Source of the DNA: Bordetella parapertussis
Lineage (GTDB): Bacteria; Pseudomonadota; Gammaproteobacteria; Burkholderiales; SG8-41
Length of the DNA stretch: 64,000 nt
Direction: 5' to 3'
Assembly: GCA_945861275.1 (NCBI GenBank)
Contig: CAMATZ010000006.1
Span: forward strand, 1-64,000
The notes beneath the pieces are model-generated. The model was given only the letters and a program-made list of their open reading frames with translations, was not told the origin of the DNA and searched no databases. The position numbers were made by a program, and so were the translations under genes. This document shows, in pieces, positions 32,810-42,370 of the stretch (position 1 is the stretch's first letter; each line of letters begins with the position of its first letter).

Positions 32810-34219
32810 GTTGTTGATTTTTAGTCCGCCAAGCTGCGCCACAAATTCATCCTCGTGATCAAGGCAACGCAAATCAAGCACGAACGCGCCCTCCTTGATG
32901 TGGCCGATCACCGGCACCGGCAGTGCGCGAAACGCGAGCGATAGTTTGTCGGCGAAGGAGCTTTTGCTTTTACCGACTGGCGTGATCGCGATGCCCGTGC
33001 TCGGCAACGAATCCACCGGCAATGAGCCACTACCGATCTGGCTGCCGGTATCGACTATCGCAGCGTGCGCTATGCCGGCGAGCGCGGCTTGCACCTGCGG
33101 CAGCACGCGCTCGGCCTGCACGCGGATATCGGCGCGTGTGCGTGTGAGCAGGCGGAGAGTGGTCACTTCCTCACGCAGCTTGTCCGGGTTGGTATAAAGG
33201 CGCAGCAGCGCATCGAGCGCGGCGAGCGTCATCTTGTCCACACGCAATGCGCGCTTCATAGGGTTTTTGCGGATGCGTGCGATCAGTTCTTTTTTGCCGA
33301 CGATTAATCCGGCTTGCGGGCCGCCCAGCAATTTGTCGCCGCTGAACGTGACCAGATCCGCGCCGTTCGCCAGCGCCTCGCGCGGTGTGGGCTCGTGCGG
33401 CAGGCCGTAGTCTTCGAGATTCACCAGCATGCCGCTGCCGAGATCGACGATGTAGGGAATGCCGTGTTCATGTGCCTGTGCCGCGAGTTCAGGTTCGGGC
33501 GCGCTGGCGGTGAAACCCTGCACCGCGTAATTGCTGGTATGCACCTTCATGATGGCGGCGGTGCGCGGGGTGATGGCTTCGGCGAAATCTTTCAGGTGCG
33601 TGCGGTTGGTGGTGCCCACCTCAACCAGTTTCACGCCCGCGCGTTTCATGATGTCGGGGATGCGGAACGCGCCGCCGATTTCGATCAACTCACCGCGCGA
33701 CACGATGACTTCTTTTTTTGCGCCCAGGGTGTTCAATACCAGGTACACCGCTGCGGCATTGTTGTTGACCACGACCGCGCCGTCGCCGCCGGCGAGTTTG
33801 GTGATCCATTTTTCGACATGCATGTCGCGTTCGCCGCGCGCGCCGCCGCCGAGATCGAACTCGAGATTAACCGGGCGCGTCATCGCGGTCATTACCGCGT
33901 CGGCTACCGACTGCGGCATCAGCGCGCGGCCGAGATTGGTGTGCAGTACCGTGCCGGTGAGATTGAACACCGGTCGCAGCGACGGCTGCGTCTGCTGTGC
34001 GAGTTCGGTGTTGCAGGCCGCAATGAAACGCGGCTCGTCGAATTCAAACGTGCCGGCGTCGTGCGCGAGTTGCTCGCGCTGCGCCTGCAGCAACTCGCGA
34101 ATGGCGTCGGTAGTGAGCGCGCGGCCGTAACGAGAAACGAGCGCGCCAACGGCGCTGCTGCTCAGCAGCCGGTCAACCGAAGGTAGCGCGCGACGCGCGG
34201 CTGGATCCGGATTCACCAT
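32807..34219 (-). CDS. selA: L-seryl-tRNA(Sec) selenium transferase SelA
   Basis: PLP enzyme that converts Ser-tRNA(Sec) to Sec-tRNA(Sec) with selenophosphate. The 470 residues match the family. The N-terminal tRNA-binding part (LPSVDRLLSSSAVGAL) is followed by VFNLTGTVLHTNLGRAL, NNNAAAVYLVLN and the PLP lysine in TFSGDKLLGGPQAG. The stop codon overlaps the intergenic repeat. The gene has its own upstream space, separated from the selenoprotein gene by a terminator-like hairpin. selD is not in the window. Confidence 0.97.
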   Translation of the reverse strand: MVNPDPAARRALPSVDRLLSSSAVGALVSRYGRALTTDAIRELLQAQREQLAHDAGTFEFDEPRFIAACNTELAQQTQPSLRPVFNLTGTVLHTNLGRALMPQSVADAVMTAMTRPVNLEFDLGGGARGERDMHVEKWITKLAGGDGAVVVNNNAAAVYLVLNTLGAKKEVIVSRGELIEIGGAFRIPDIMKRAGVKLVEVGTTNRTHLKDFAEAITPRTAAIMKVHTSNYAVQGFTASAPEPELAAQAHEHGIPYIVDLGSGMLVNLEDYGLPHEPTPREALANGADLVTFSGDKLLGGPQAGLIVGKKELIARIRKNPMKRALRVDKMTLAALDALLRLYTNPDKLREEVTTLRLLTRTRADIRVQAERVLPQVQAALAGIAHAAIVDTGSQIGSGSLPVDSLPSTGIAITPVGKSKSSFADKLSLAFRALPVPVIGHIKEGAFVLDLRCLDHEDEFVAQLGGLKINN

Positions 34220-34356
34220 GATGGCAAAGGCTCCGGGCCGGTGACAACGGCTTTGCTACGCGGCGCAAGCATGAATGAGTGGCGGTTGGCAATACGAAAG
34301 GTGCAATACAGATGTGCAGCAATTTTAGCGCAATCCAAAGCGTGCGTGTTATTCGC

Positions 34357-34385
34357 AAAAAAGCCGCGACCCGCGCGGCTTTTTT
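34357..34385. terminator. Rho-independent terminator behind the selenoprotein gene
   Basis: AAAAAAGCCGCG (34357-34368), a 5-nt loop and CGCGGCTTTTTT (34374-34385) form a perfect hairpin with A and T tracts on both sides. It works in either direction and lies 21 bp behind the stop of the minus-strand selenoprotein gene, before selA. Confidence 0.85.
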
Positions 34386-34405
34386 GTCGACAGAAGAGCG
34401 AATGC

Positions 34406-35179
34406 CTATTCAAACAGCCGCTCCGGTATCGGCAATCCGGCGAGATCATCGGCGGTGAGGCGCTGATTGGGCTCGATGCCGAAGCGTTCCAGCACATGTA
34501 TCAACTGGCGCGCGTGCTGCGCCGAGTGCCAGGTTGAACGCTCAAACACCACGTGCAGCGGCTGCTTGCCATAGTACGTGCCGATTTCGGCGCTCAGGGT
34601 TTTATCCGCAAGGCCCGCCCACCATTGCTCCAGGCGCTGGATCACGCCTTCGCCGTATTGCGCAAGGTCGTTGCCCGTCATGCACGTGCCGTCCGCAGGC
34701 AGCACGTTGGCATGGCCCACGGCGTAATCAGTGCCGTTGATGGTGCTGTCGAGAAACGCCTCGCAAATGCGGAAGATATGGTGGCTCATAATGCGAATCG
34801 CCCGCGGACGGTTGGGAATCACGTCCTGCTGCATTTTGTCGTCCGGCAACTGGCGCACATAGCGCTGCGCCGCGCGCAGTGCGATAACCCATTTTTTCAC
34901 CAACTGGTCAGGCGGCAGCGGCGTGTGGCCCGTGCCTTCGAGGCCGACGAATTCCGCCACATCCTCGAGCTTTTGGCCGAATACGTATTTTTTGCCCTTC
35001 GATACTACTGGTACGCTACGAAGCCCAAGCGCAAGCAGTTTTTCGCGTCCGCCCGGATCGTTAGCGATGTCGATGACTATGTGGTCGATGTTCTTTTTCG
35101 AAAGAAACTCTTTCGCTCTGAGGCAGGAACTTCACCCCGGCTGGAGAAAGAGGATGAATTTTTCGACGGGTGCGTCCAT
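34406..35179 (-). CDS. Selenoprotein: glutaredoxin-like (UxxC) domain fused to DinB-like domain
   Basis: A conventional reading gives only a 184-residue DinB-like protein from GTG 34960. In the same frame the coding sequence extends to ATG 35179, which has GGAG 7 nt upstream, interrupted only by TGA at 35134-35132. Read as Sec, residues 1-85 are a glutaredoxin fold: strand EKFILFLQ, motif P-G-U16-S-S-C19, helix LRAKEFLSKK, strand DHIVIDI, cis-Pro57 in RSVPVV, and FGQKLEDVAEFVGL. Residues about 95-257 look DinB-like, with His133/134 and the H218-x3-H222 pair. DinB proteins include thiol S-transferases, which suggests thiol-dependent detoxification. selA, selB and tRNA-Sec lie just downstream; mnmA lies upstream. 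Confidence 0.88.
35099..35115 (-). promoter_or_regulatory. Candidate bacterial SECIS hairpin
   Basis: On the minus strand, starting 16 nt after the UGA, CGAAAG pairs perfectly with CTTTCG around the 5-nt loop AGTTT, which has a G at its second position. An outer GTTC/GAAC pairing (4 bp) can extend the structure below internal bulges. Known bacterial SECIS elements lie within about 40 nt of the UGA and present a G in a small apical loop, which SelB recognises. Confidence 0.7.
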
Positions 35180-35261
35180 GGAATGGCTCCGGTTGGGTGA
35201 TGCTTGGAGACTACTCCCGCGAGGGAAATACCGTCAAGCGCGATGCGGCGTTATGCCCACG

Positions 35262-36407
35262 TTATGGGCAGGATTCTTGCCGCAAACGTATCGCTTCCGC
35301 GGCGGCAGCGGATTGTGCGGTGGATTCGATGATGCCGCCGCCCAGACAGACATTGCTTTCGTACACCACCACCGACTGGCCGGGGGTAACGGCCCACTGT
35401 GGTTCCGCGAATTCGATGGCACAGCTTTGTTGGGTGGCCGAGGCGATGACGCAGGGCGCGTCTTTCTGGCGGTAGCGCGTTTTTGCGCCATACACCCAGC
35501 CGCAGTGCGGGGTGGCGCCGCTGATCCAGTTCAGATTAACCGCGGTGACGCGATCCGCGAACAACAGCGCATGATCGTGCCCCTGCACCACCACCAGGCG
35601 ATTGTTCGTCATGTCTTTTTCGGCGACATACCAGGCGTCGCCGTCGCCGTTGCTTTCACGCCGGCCGCCAATGCCCAGCCCCTGGCGCTGCCCCAGCGTA
35701 TAAAACATCAAACCGGTGTGGCGTCCCACGCGCGCGCCATCGGGCGTGCAGATATCGCCGGGGTTCGCCGGAATGTAACGATTCAGAAACTCACGAAACG
35801 GGCGTTCGCCGACGAAGCAGATACCCGTCGAATCCTTTTTATCGTGTGTCGCCAGCCCTTCGCGGCGCGCGATGTCACGCACCTCGATTTTGGTGAGATT
35901 GCCCAGCGGGAACAGCGTCTTCGACAACTGCTGCTGATTGAGCCGATATAAAAAATAACTTTGATCTTTGGTGCCGTCATCAGCACGCAGCAGTTGAAAC
36001 AGTCCGTCGCGTTCGCGCACCTGCGCGTAGTGCCCGGTGGCAATGCAGTCGGCGCCCATCGCCATGGCGTGATCGAGAAACGCCTTGAACTTGATCTCGG
36101 CGTTGCACATCACATCGGGATTCGGCGTGCGCCCGGCCTTGTATTCCGAGAGGAACTCGCTGAACACACGTGCCTTGTATTCGGCGGAAAAATTCACCGA
36201 CTCGATATCGATGCCGATTTTGTCGGCGACAGACGCCGCATCAATCAGATCCTGGCGCGAAGCGCAATAATCCTCGGTGTCGTCGTCTTCCCAGTTTTTC
36301 ATGAACAGGCCGGCGACCTCGTAACCTTGTTGCTTCAACAGCAGCGCGGCAACCGAGGAATCCACGCCGCCGGAGAGGCCGACGACGACTCGTTTCCTGG
36401 CGCTCAT
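35262..36407 (-). CDS. mnmA: tRNA-specific 2-thiouridylase MnmA
   Basis: Makes 2-thiouridine at position 34 of Glu, Gln and Lys tRNAs. The 381-residue enzyme has the P-loop [14 protein letters not shown], the nucleophilic Cys in VMCNAEIKF (near 100) and the persulfide Cys in [10 protein letters not shown] (near 200), plus [11 protein letters not shown]. It ends 82 bp before the selenoprotein gene on the same strand, so they may share a transcript. 2-thiouridine is also the precursor of 2-selenouridine, but no selU (ybbB) is seen here. Confidence 0.97.
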   Translation of the reverse strand: MSARKRVVVGLSGGVDSSVAALLLKQQGYEVAGLFMKNWEDDDTEDYCASRQDLIDAASVADKIGIDIESVNFSAEYKARVFSEFLSEYKAGRTPNPDVMCNAEIKFKAFLDHAMAMGADCIATGHYAQVRERDGLFQLLRADDGTKDQSYFLYRLNQQQLSKTLFPLGNLTKIEVRDIARREGLATHDKKDSTGICFVGERPFREFLNRYIPANPGDICTPDGARVGRHTGLMFYTLGQRQGLGIGGRRESNGDGDAWYVAEKDMTNNRLVVVQGHDHALLFADRVTAVNLNWISGATPHCGWVYGAKTRYRQKDAPCVIASATQQSCAIEFAEPQWAVTPGQSVVVYESNVCLGGGIIESTAQSAAAAEAIRLRQESCP

Positions 36408-36473
36408 GGGGTGACCCGCATGGGGAGAAGGATTTGCATACCGCTATTCTACCGCCAGTGCGTGCAGGCCAAT

Positions 36474-36504
36474 AAAAAAGGCAGAGTCTCTCGACCCTGC
36501 CTTT
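36474..36504 (-). terminator. Rho-independent terminator of the Lys/Asp/Gly repeat gene
   Basis: On the minus strand AAAGGCAGGGTC, a GAGA loop and GACTCTGCCTTTTTT form a hairpin with one mismatch followed by a T run. It lies 20 bp beyond the stop of the repeat gene. Confidence 0.85.
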
Positions 36505-36524
36505 GCAACGAAAAACGGCGATTA

Positions 36525-36812
36525 TTACTTGCCGCCTTTTTTGCCGTCGCCTTTGCCATCGGCTTTCTTGTCGTCGCCCTTTTTGCCGTCGCCTTTGCCA
36601 TCGGCTTTCTTGTCGTCACCTTTTTTGCCATCGCCTTTGCCGTCGGCTTTCTTGTCATCACCTTTTTTGCCATCGCCTTTTTTGGCATCAGCTTTCTTGG
36701 CATCGGCTTTGGCTTCTGCTTTCGCCCCGTCTTTCTTGTCCTGTGCGATGACCGGGGTTACGGTCGCGGCCGCAAACAGCGCGGCGATCAGGGTAATAAA
36801 CAGCTTCTTCAT
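36525..36812 (-). CDS. Exported low-complexity Lys/Asp/Gly repeat protein
   Basis: The 95-residue product starts at ATG 36812, where a signal peptide (MKKLFITLIAALFAAATVT to VIAQ) begins; longer frames upstream lack one. The mature protein is almost only Lys, Asp, Gly and Ala, with three exact copies of the 14-residue unit KKGDDKKADGKGDG (residues 49-90). Such highly charged disordered secreted peptides occur in many Proteobacteria with no known function. It has its own terminator. Confidence 0.72.
   Translation of the reverse strand: MKKLFITLIAALFAAATVTPVIAQDKKDGAKAEAKADAKKADAKKGDGKKGDDKKADGKGDGKKGDDKKADGKGDGKKGDDKKADGKGDGKKGGK
36543..36668. repeat. Three tandem 42-bp coding repeats
   Basis: Three in-frame copies of a 42-bp unit encode KKGDDKKADGKGDG. 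They differ only by third-position changes (gccgtc/gccatc, gtcgtc/gtcatc). The unit is likely to vary in copy number by slippage. Confidence 0.85.
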
Positions 36813-36978
36813 TTGCTTTTTCCTCTTGGGTGGTTGGTGGATTGCTGCCTGCGCAAACGACCGCATTTTTTCATCGGTCTTTGCCACTAACGAACGAGTC
36901 GGGGGGCGGTTGACCTGTCGCTGCAAGGTGTTGCATCGACGAGCGCAGAACTATAAATAAGTTATTTAAAACATAGGC

Positions 36979-37518
36979 TTAGAGAATTATTTTCCATCGA
37001 CCTAAAGCAAGTCCGTGGCAGCTCCAGTCGCCGATGCTGCAGCGTATCAGTCGCAATGTCGGATAGCCGACGGCAGCCGTCATACGGCGCACTTGCCGGT
37101 TTCTGCCTTCATGGATCGTGAGTTTGAGCCACGCGGTGGGAATGTTTTTGCGAAAGCGCACGGGCGGGTCGCGCGGCCACAACCATGCTGGCTCCGCCAC
37201 AAGATCCGCTTCGGCGGGACGTGTGAGCCCATCGTTCAGCGCGACGCCTTTGCGCAGTTGCGCGAGGGCATCGTCGTCCGGTTCGCCTTCGACCTGCACG
37301 TAGTACGTCTTCGGAAGTTTGTGCCGCGGATCGGTGATGCGATGTTGCTCACTGCCATCGTCGGTAAGTAGTAAAAGTCCTTCGCTGTCGGCATCAAGGC
37401 GGCCGGCGACATGGACGTCCGGCTGCAGGATGAAATCCTTGAGCGTCAATTTGCCTTTGACCGCGCGAAACTGGCACAGCACGCCGTAGGGTTTGTTGAA
37501 CAGCAGGTGTTGCGTCAT
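36979..37518 (-). CDS. rluE: 23S rRNA pseudouridine synthase RluE-like
   Basis: The 179-residue RsuA-family enzyme has the catalytic Asp in [16 protein letters not shown] and the family block [11 protein letters not shown], ending [20 protein letters not shown]. There is no S4 domain, as in RluE, which modifies U2457 of 23S rRNA. It is preceded by the terminator of the next gene, so it is a separate unit. Confidence 0.93.
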   Translation of the reverse strand: MTQHLLFNKPYGVLCQFRAVKGKLTLKDFILQPDVHVAGRLDADSEGLLLLTDDGSEQHRITDPRHKLPKTYYVQVEGEPDDDALAQLRKGVALNDGLTRPAEADLVAEPAWLWPRDPPVRFRKNIPTAWLKLTIHEGRNRQVRRMTAAVGYPTLRLIRCSIGDWSCHGLALGRWKIIL

Positions 37519-37541
37519 CGACGAACCGGCTGCTCAAACAA

Positions 37542-37565
37542 CAACGCCCGCGGTTGCGGGCGTTG
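37542..37565 (-). terminator. Rho-independent terminator
   Basis: CAACGCCCGC, GGTT, GCGGGCGTTG form a perfect 10-bp hairpin. On the minus strand it is followed by TTGTTTG and lies 27 bp behind the stop of the 458-residue gene. Confidence 0.85.
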
Positions 37566-37591
37566 GGTGCAAGACTGCTGCCGCACCAGGA

Positions 37592-38968
37592 TTACCGGCT
37601 GCCCCACGGCTTGATCGCTGCTTTCAACTGCTTGTAGCCGTCGATATAACGTGGCCGCTTGCCGGAAAATATTTTATCAAACGTCGCCAGTTGTGCATCC
37701 AGCCATTTGGCCAGTTCGCTGTTGCCCGGATTCGCCGCCTTGTACGCTTCGTTAATCAGTACGAAGTGGATGCGCGGATCGTACGGTTGCTTTTCGCCGC
37801 CGACGGTTTCGTCGCCCGCCAGCAGGCGCAGCAGCATGGCGTCGGCTGAACCGAGTGTCTGTTCGTAAATCGGCGCGCCTTCCATGCGGTACATCACGCT
37901 GGTCATGTCATGACCGCTCTTCATGGTAAAGCCCATGTCGGCCCAGACTTTTTTCATGTCCGCGCCGGTCTTGGCGTGATCGAGAACCATTTGCCCCCAG
38001 TTGCGCAATACTTCGGGCGCATCCGCCATGAGGTCGGTCAAGCGGTCGCCGTCGAGGTCGGTAGCGTAGACGATGGATTTGCGTTGCCGGATCATGTCAT
38101 GCAGCAAAAGGCCAAAGTTAGTGTCGGAAATGTGTTCATTGATTTCGCCGCTCCAGTTTTCCATGCCGGCTTTGAAATCCTTGGGCAGCAGGGCGACGAT
38201 CGCATCGACGTTCGCCCTTTGTTCTTCGTAGGCGTCCACGGTGTAACGGCGCTTTAACTCGAACTGGGTGCCCTGCAACAGCCAGCGCACGATACCGGCG
38301 TTGATGGTGTCTTCCTGCGCCTGCGTGGGCTTGGTGGCGACGCGTCCGATTTGCTTGGTTTCATGCACCATTTTCAGGAACAGCCGCACTGCATACGCCA
38401 TGCGCACACCCGGCGTATTCATCTCGGAGTGGATGTTGCCGGTGTCGCGGCTGACCGTGAATTTCTTGCTGTCCTGCGAATACGGCAGGCCAGGCATGAA
38501 GCGCACACTGGTGATCGCGCCGTAAGGGCGCACATTGCAATACACGCCGGCGGCGGTGCGCAGCGGCGCGTTGGCGGATTTTCCCGCCACCACCACTTTT
38601 TTGCCGTTTTCGTTGACCATGAAATCACCCGCGGTGGACCACTTCAGGCAGGTGTAATCCATCTTGCCGAACCACTCCAGCGACTTCAGTTTGGTGTCGT
38701 GGCGAAACTGCGCCATCATCGGCACGCCGAGGAACGGCAGACCGAGCACATCGAGCGCCATCAAGGTGCCGTTCAATGCGAACATGTCGGTAAATGCATG
38801 CGCTACCGGCTGCACGCCGCCGTGGTTGCTGCCGCCTTCCCAGATCACGGCGTCGGAAATGCCACGCGGCTGAATTTTGGATCGTGGGTAGATGCTGTCG
38901 AGCAGCTTGAATAAATCGCCGTCTTGTTCTTCTTTGGCGATTTTAAAAAGGTCGAGGTTGCCAGTCAT
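37592..38968 (-). CDS. Conserved-looking 458-residue protein, family not recognised
   Basis: The protein has good codon use, a clear start and a terminator behind it, so it is a real gene. It has no signal peptide or membrane segment, and appears to be a cytoplasmic alpha/beta enzyme. Striking blocks are ISDAVIWEGGSNHGGVQPVA, WFGKMDYTCLKWSTAGDFM, AGVYCNVRPYGAITSVRFMP and IVYATDLDGDRLTDLMAD. The DLDGD segment could be a metal or phosphate site, but I cannot place the fold. It stands alone between rluE and csp. Confidence 0.75.
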   Translation of the reverse strand: MTGNLDLFKIAKEEQDGDLFKLLDSIYPRSKIQPRGISDAVIWEGGSNHGGVQPVAHAFTDMFALNGTLMALDVLGLPFLGVPMMAQFRHDTKLKSLEWFGKMDYTCLKWSTAGDFMVNENGKKVVVAGKSANAPLRTAAGVYCNVRPYGAITSVRFMPGLPYSQDSKKFTVSRDTGNIHSEMNTPGVRMAYAVRLFLKMVHETKQIGRVATKPTQAQEDTINAGIVRWLLQGTQFELKRRYTVDAYEEQRANVDAIVALLPKDFKAGMENWSGEINEHISDTNFGLLLHDMIRQRKSIVYATDLDGDRLTDLMADAPEVLRNWGQMVLDHAKTGADMKKVWADMGFTMKSGHDMTSVMYRMEGAPIYEQTLGSADAMLLRLLAGDETVGGEKQPYDPRIHFVLINEAYKAANPGNSELAKWLDAQLATFDKIFSGKRPRYIDGYKQLKAAIKPWGSR

Positions 38969-39258
38969 GATTCTCCGTTTCCGTCTTCGTTAGTGTTGGT
39001 GCGTAGTACACCTATGCGCGTAGCGTGGGTTTAAGCGCGGCGATTATCGCATTTATTGTAGTTTGTATAAATGTGCGCAAACGCGGCAGCGGCGTGCGCC
39101 TATGCAACGGTGTTCGTATTGTGGGCGACCGGAGCAGGTGACAAAGAGCGAGAGCGCGAAAAACACGCATCCCCCCAAACGTATCAGGGGTTTACGGAAT
39201 TTCGACGACACGCGCAGGCGGGTGGCTATTCGGCGCAGCCGTCCCGCGCTAAAACAAA
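38969..39258. other. Intergenic region before the csp 3' end
   Basis: About 290 bp. A plus-strand frame at 39063-39308 contains RCSYCGRPEQ but has no ribosome site or conserved continuation and overlaps csp; I do not call it. Nothing else is recognised. Confidence 0.4.
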
Positions 39259-39462
39259 CTACGCGGCCTGAATGTTTGAAGCTTGCTTGCCCTTGGGGCC
39301 TTGCGTGACTTCGAACGAGACTTTCTGGCCTTCCTTGAGCGTTTTGAACCCGTTCATTTGAATGGCCGAGAAATGGGCGAAAAGATCCTCACTTTTATCG
39401 TCCGGCGTGATGAATCCGTAGCCCTTGGAGTCGTTGAACCACTTCACGGTGCCTGTTGCCAT
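39259..39462 (-). CDS. csp: Cold-shock-domain RNA chaperone
   Basis: The 67-residue protein is a single cold-shock domain: [16 protein letters not shown] (RNP1 KGYGFI) and DLFAHFSAI (RNP2), ending [15 protein letters not shown]. It binds single-stranded nucleic acid and melts RNA structure. The long space upstream (39463-39732) probably holds its 5' leader. Confidence 0.97.
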   Translation of the reverse strand: MATGTVKWFNDSKGYGFITPDDKSEDLFAHFSAIQMNGFKTLKEGQKVSFEVTQGPKGKQASNIQAA

Positions 39463-39732
39463 GTTTCATCCTTGCCAGGTAAAGCGGGCTGCAGCCCCTT
39501 TTACTTTCGTGCATTTCCATCTGCGTAGTCACCACCACCAACGCTTCAAAAGCGTATCACCATCGCAGACAGAATTAAAGCATACACCAAAATCGCCGAT
39601 AACATGAAAACAACAGCGCTAATCTTTTATCGCGGGGACACTTGAATTTTCCGGGATTACGTCCAAAATACACGCTTATGCGCGGAATCAGTATTCCGCT
39701 AGCCCGGTGTATATATTGAGTGATGTTGAACC

Positions 39733-40041
39733 ATGGCAGGCAAACAACGCGATGACACGGTACTGGAGGCGCAGCGGGCCAAAACCAAGCCGCCGCCGAT
39801 GTTCAAGGTGATGATCCTGAACGACGACTACACGCCGATGGATTTTGTGGTGATCGTGCTGCAAAAGTTTTTCTCGCTGAACCGCGAAAAGGCGACGGCG
39901 GTAATGCTGAAGGTGCATCGCGAGGGTATGGGGGTGTGCGGCGTCTATTCCAAAGATGTTGCGTCGACCAAGGTAGATCAGGTACGCTCGTACGCCAAAC
40001 AGCACCAACATCCGTTACAGTGCATGATGGAAGAAAATTGA
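39733..40041 (+). CDS. clpS: ATP-dependent Clp protease adaptor ClpS
   Basis: The 102-residue N-degron adaptor has the family core [21 protein letters not shown], followed by [21 protein letters not shown]. It hands N-end-rule substrates to ClpA, encoded 44 bp downstream. Confidence 0.97.
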   Translation: MAGKQRDDTVLEAQRAKTKPPPMFKVMILNDDYTPMDFVVIVLQKFFSLNREKATAVMLKVHREGMGVCGVYSKDVASTKVDQVRSYAKQHQHPLQCMMEEN

Positions 40042-40085
40042 TGTACCCTTGCAACCGTGATTACAGAAGCCGATAAAGGACGCCG

Positions 40086-42353
40086 ATGATCGCTCAGGAA
40101 CTGGAAGTCAGTCTGCACATGGCCTTCATGGAGGCCCGCCAAAAGCGCCACGAGTTCATTACTGTGGAGCATTTACTGCTGGCGCTGGTGGATAACCCGT
40201 CGGCCTCCGCGGTGTTAAAGGCGTGCGCCGCCGAAGTCGATGATCTGCGCAAATTGCTGGCGGATTTTGTGACTGAACATACGCCAATACTGGCGGGTGT
40301 GGACGTCGATACCCAGCCCACGCTCGGTTTCCAGCGCGTGATTCAGCGCGCCATTCTGCACGTGCAGTCGTCGGGCAAAAAAGAGGTTACCGGGGCCAAT
40401 GTGCTGGTGGCGATTTTCGGGGAAAAAGATTCTCACGCGGTTTATTTTTTGAATCAAAAGGGCATCACGCGGCTCGACGTGGTGAACTTTATTTCGCACG
40501 GCATCAGCAAAACACCGCAGGCGGCGCCGGCCAAGTCCGAAGCCGAATCCGACAGCGAGCAGGAAACGCCAGCCGCAGGCGGCGCGCTGGAAAACTACAC
40601 GCTGAATCTGAACAGCCTGGCGCAGCAGGGCAAGATTGATCCCTTGATCGGCCGCGACAAGGAATTGGAGCGCGTGATTCAGATTTTGTGCCGCCGCCGC
40701 AAAAATAATCCGCTGTTGGTGGGCGAAGCGGGCGTGGGCAAAACGGCGATTGCCGAGGGTCTGGCGCGGCGCATCGTTGAGGAATCGGTGCCCGACATCC
40801 TGCTCAAAAGCACGGTCTACGCGCTCGACATGGGCGCATTGCTGGCGGGCACCAAGTATCGTGGAGATTTCGAGCAGCGTCTGAAAGCGGTGTTGAAGCA
40901 GTTGCAGGAAAATCCGCGCGCGATTTTGTTCATCGACGAAATACACACGCTGATCGGCGCGGGCGCGGCATCGGGCGGCACGCTGGATGCTTCCAATCTG
41001 CTGAAGCCGGCGTTATCCAACGGGCAGCTGAAATGCATAGGCGCCACCACCTACACCGAGTTTCGCGGGGTGTTCGAGAAAGATCACGCGCTGTCACGGC
41101 GCTTCCAGAAGATCGATGTGCTGGAGCCCTCGGTGGAAGAAACCGTGCAAATCCTGAAAGGGCTGAAGTCGCGCTTCGAGGAGCACCACGGCGTCAAATA
41201 CATGGCGGCAGCGTTAACCGCGGCTGCCGAGCTGGCGGCGCGTTTTATCAACGACCGGCATTTGCCCGACAAGGCGATAGATGTCATCGACGAGGCCGGC
41301 GCCGCGCAGCGCATCCTGCCGAAATCGAAGCAGAAAAAAATCATCACCAAACACGAGATTGAAGAAGTGGTGGCGAAGATCACGCGCATTCCGCCGCAAA
41401 CCGTGTCGAACGACGACCGCAATTCGTTGAAGACCCTGGGGCGCGATCTCAAGTCAGTGGTGTTTGGCCAGGACAAGGCCATTGATGCGCTGACCACCGC
41501 GATCAAGATGGCGCGCAGCGGCCTGGGGAATCCGTTAAAGCCCATCGGCAGCTTTTTATTCTCTGGTCCCACCGGAGTAGGCAAGACCGAGGTCGCGCGC
41601 CAGTTGGCCTACGTGATGGGTGTGGAACTCATACGCTTTGACATGTCGGAATACATGGAGCGTCACGCGGTGTCACGCCTGATCGGCGCGCCGCCGGGCT
41701 ACGTCGGGTTCGATCAGGGCGGGTTGCTGACCGAGCAAATCACCAAGCAACCTTATTCGGTGTTGCTGCTGGATGAAATCGAAAAAGCGCATCCCGACAT
41801 TTTCAATATCCTGCTGCAGGTGATGGATCACGGCACGCTCACCGACAACAACGGGCGCAAGGCGGATTTTCGCAACGTGGTGATCATCATGACCACCAAT
41901 GCAGGCGCCGCCGAGTTGTCGAAAACCAGCATGGGGTTCGCGCCGGTCAAGCAGGCAGGCGACGAAATGGGCGAGATCAAGCGCATGTTCACGCCGGAGT
42001 TCCGCAACCGGCTGGATGCGATGATTTCGTTTGCCGCGCTGGATCGTGAGGTGATCCTGCGTGTCGTCGATAAATTCCTGATGCAGCTGGAAGACCAGTT
42101 GCACGAGAAAAAGGTCGATATCACTTTCACTCAGGCATTGAAAGATTACCTGGCGAAAAAAGGTTTCGACCCCGCGATGGGCGCGCGTCCGATGGCGCGG
42201 CTGATCCAGGACACCATTCGCAGCGCGCTGGCGGATGAGCTGCTGTTCGGCAAGCTCGCCAACGGCGGCAAGGTAACGGTGGATATCGATGCTAGCGAGA
42301 AGGTCAAGCTGCTGTTTGCCGAGGAGAAAAAGCCCGAGGCGACGGTGGTTTAG
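40086..42353 (+). CDS. clpA: Clp protease ATPase subunit ClpA
   Basis: The 755-residue AAA+ unfoldase has an N-domain (1-145), first ATPase module ([24 protein letters not shown]), second module ([24 protein letters not shown]) and a C-terminal small domain. It feeds ClpP. AAAGGA precedes the start. It forms the usual clpS-clpA operon, closed by a strong terminator. Confidence 0.98.
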   Translation: MIAQELEVSLHMAFMEARQKRHEFITVEHLLLALVDNPSASAVLKACAAEVDDLRKLLADFVTEHTPILAGVDVDTQPTLGFQRVIQRAILHVQSSGKKEVTGANVLVAIFGEKDSHAVYFLNQKGITRLDVVNFISHGISKTPQAAPAKSEAESDSEQETPAAGGALENYTLNLNSLAQQGKIDPLIGRDKELERVIQILCRRRKNNPLLVGEAGVGKTAIAEGLARRIVEESVPDILLKSTVYALDMGALLAGTKYRGDFEQRLKAVLKQLQENPRAILFIDEIHTLIGAGAASGGTLDASNLLKPALSNGQLKCIGATTYTEFRGVFEKDHALSRRFQKIDVLEPSVEETVQILKGLKSRFEEHHGVKYMAAALTAAAELAARFINDRHLPDKAIDVIDEAGAAQRILPKSKQKKIITKHEIEEVVAKITRIPPQTVSNDDRNSLKTLGRDLKSVVFGQDKAIDALTTAIKMARSGLGNPLKPIGSFLFSGPTGVGKTEVARQLAYVMGVELIRFDMSEYMERHAVSRLIGAPPGYVGFDQGGLLTEQITKQPYSVLLLDEIEKAHPDIFNILLQVMDHGTLTDNNGRKADFRNVVIIMTTNAGAAELSKTSMGFAPVKQAGDEMGEIKRMFTPEFRNRLDAMISFAALDREVILRVVDKFLMQLEDQLHEKKVDITFTQALKDYLAKKGFDPAMGARPMARLIQDTIRSALADELLFGKLANGGKVTVDIDASEKVKLLFAEEKKPEATVV

Positions 42354-42370
42354 CGGCGTCGCTGGCGCAG

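Noticed and set aside
34406-34960. Stand-alone 184-residue DinB protein from GTG 34960
   Set aside because: It starts in the last helix of a glutaredoxin fold; the frame continues upstream through one UGA to an ATG with a good ribosome site, so the short form is probably an artefact of treating UGA as stop.
36543-36668. Regular repeat as a CRISPR array
   Set aside because: The units are contiguous 42-bp coding repeats without spacers, in frame in a secreted peptide gene.
39063-39308. Small zinc-finger protein containing RCSYCGRPEQ
   Set aside because: No second Cys pair, no ribosome site, and the frame runs into the cold-shock gene on the other strand.
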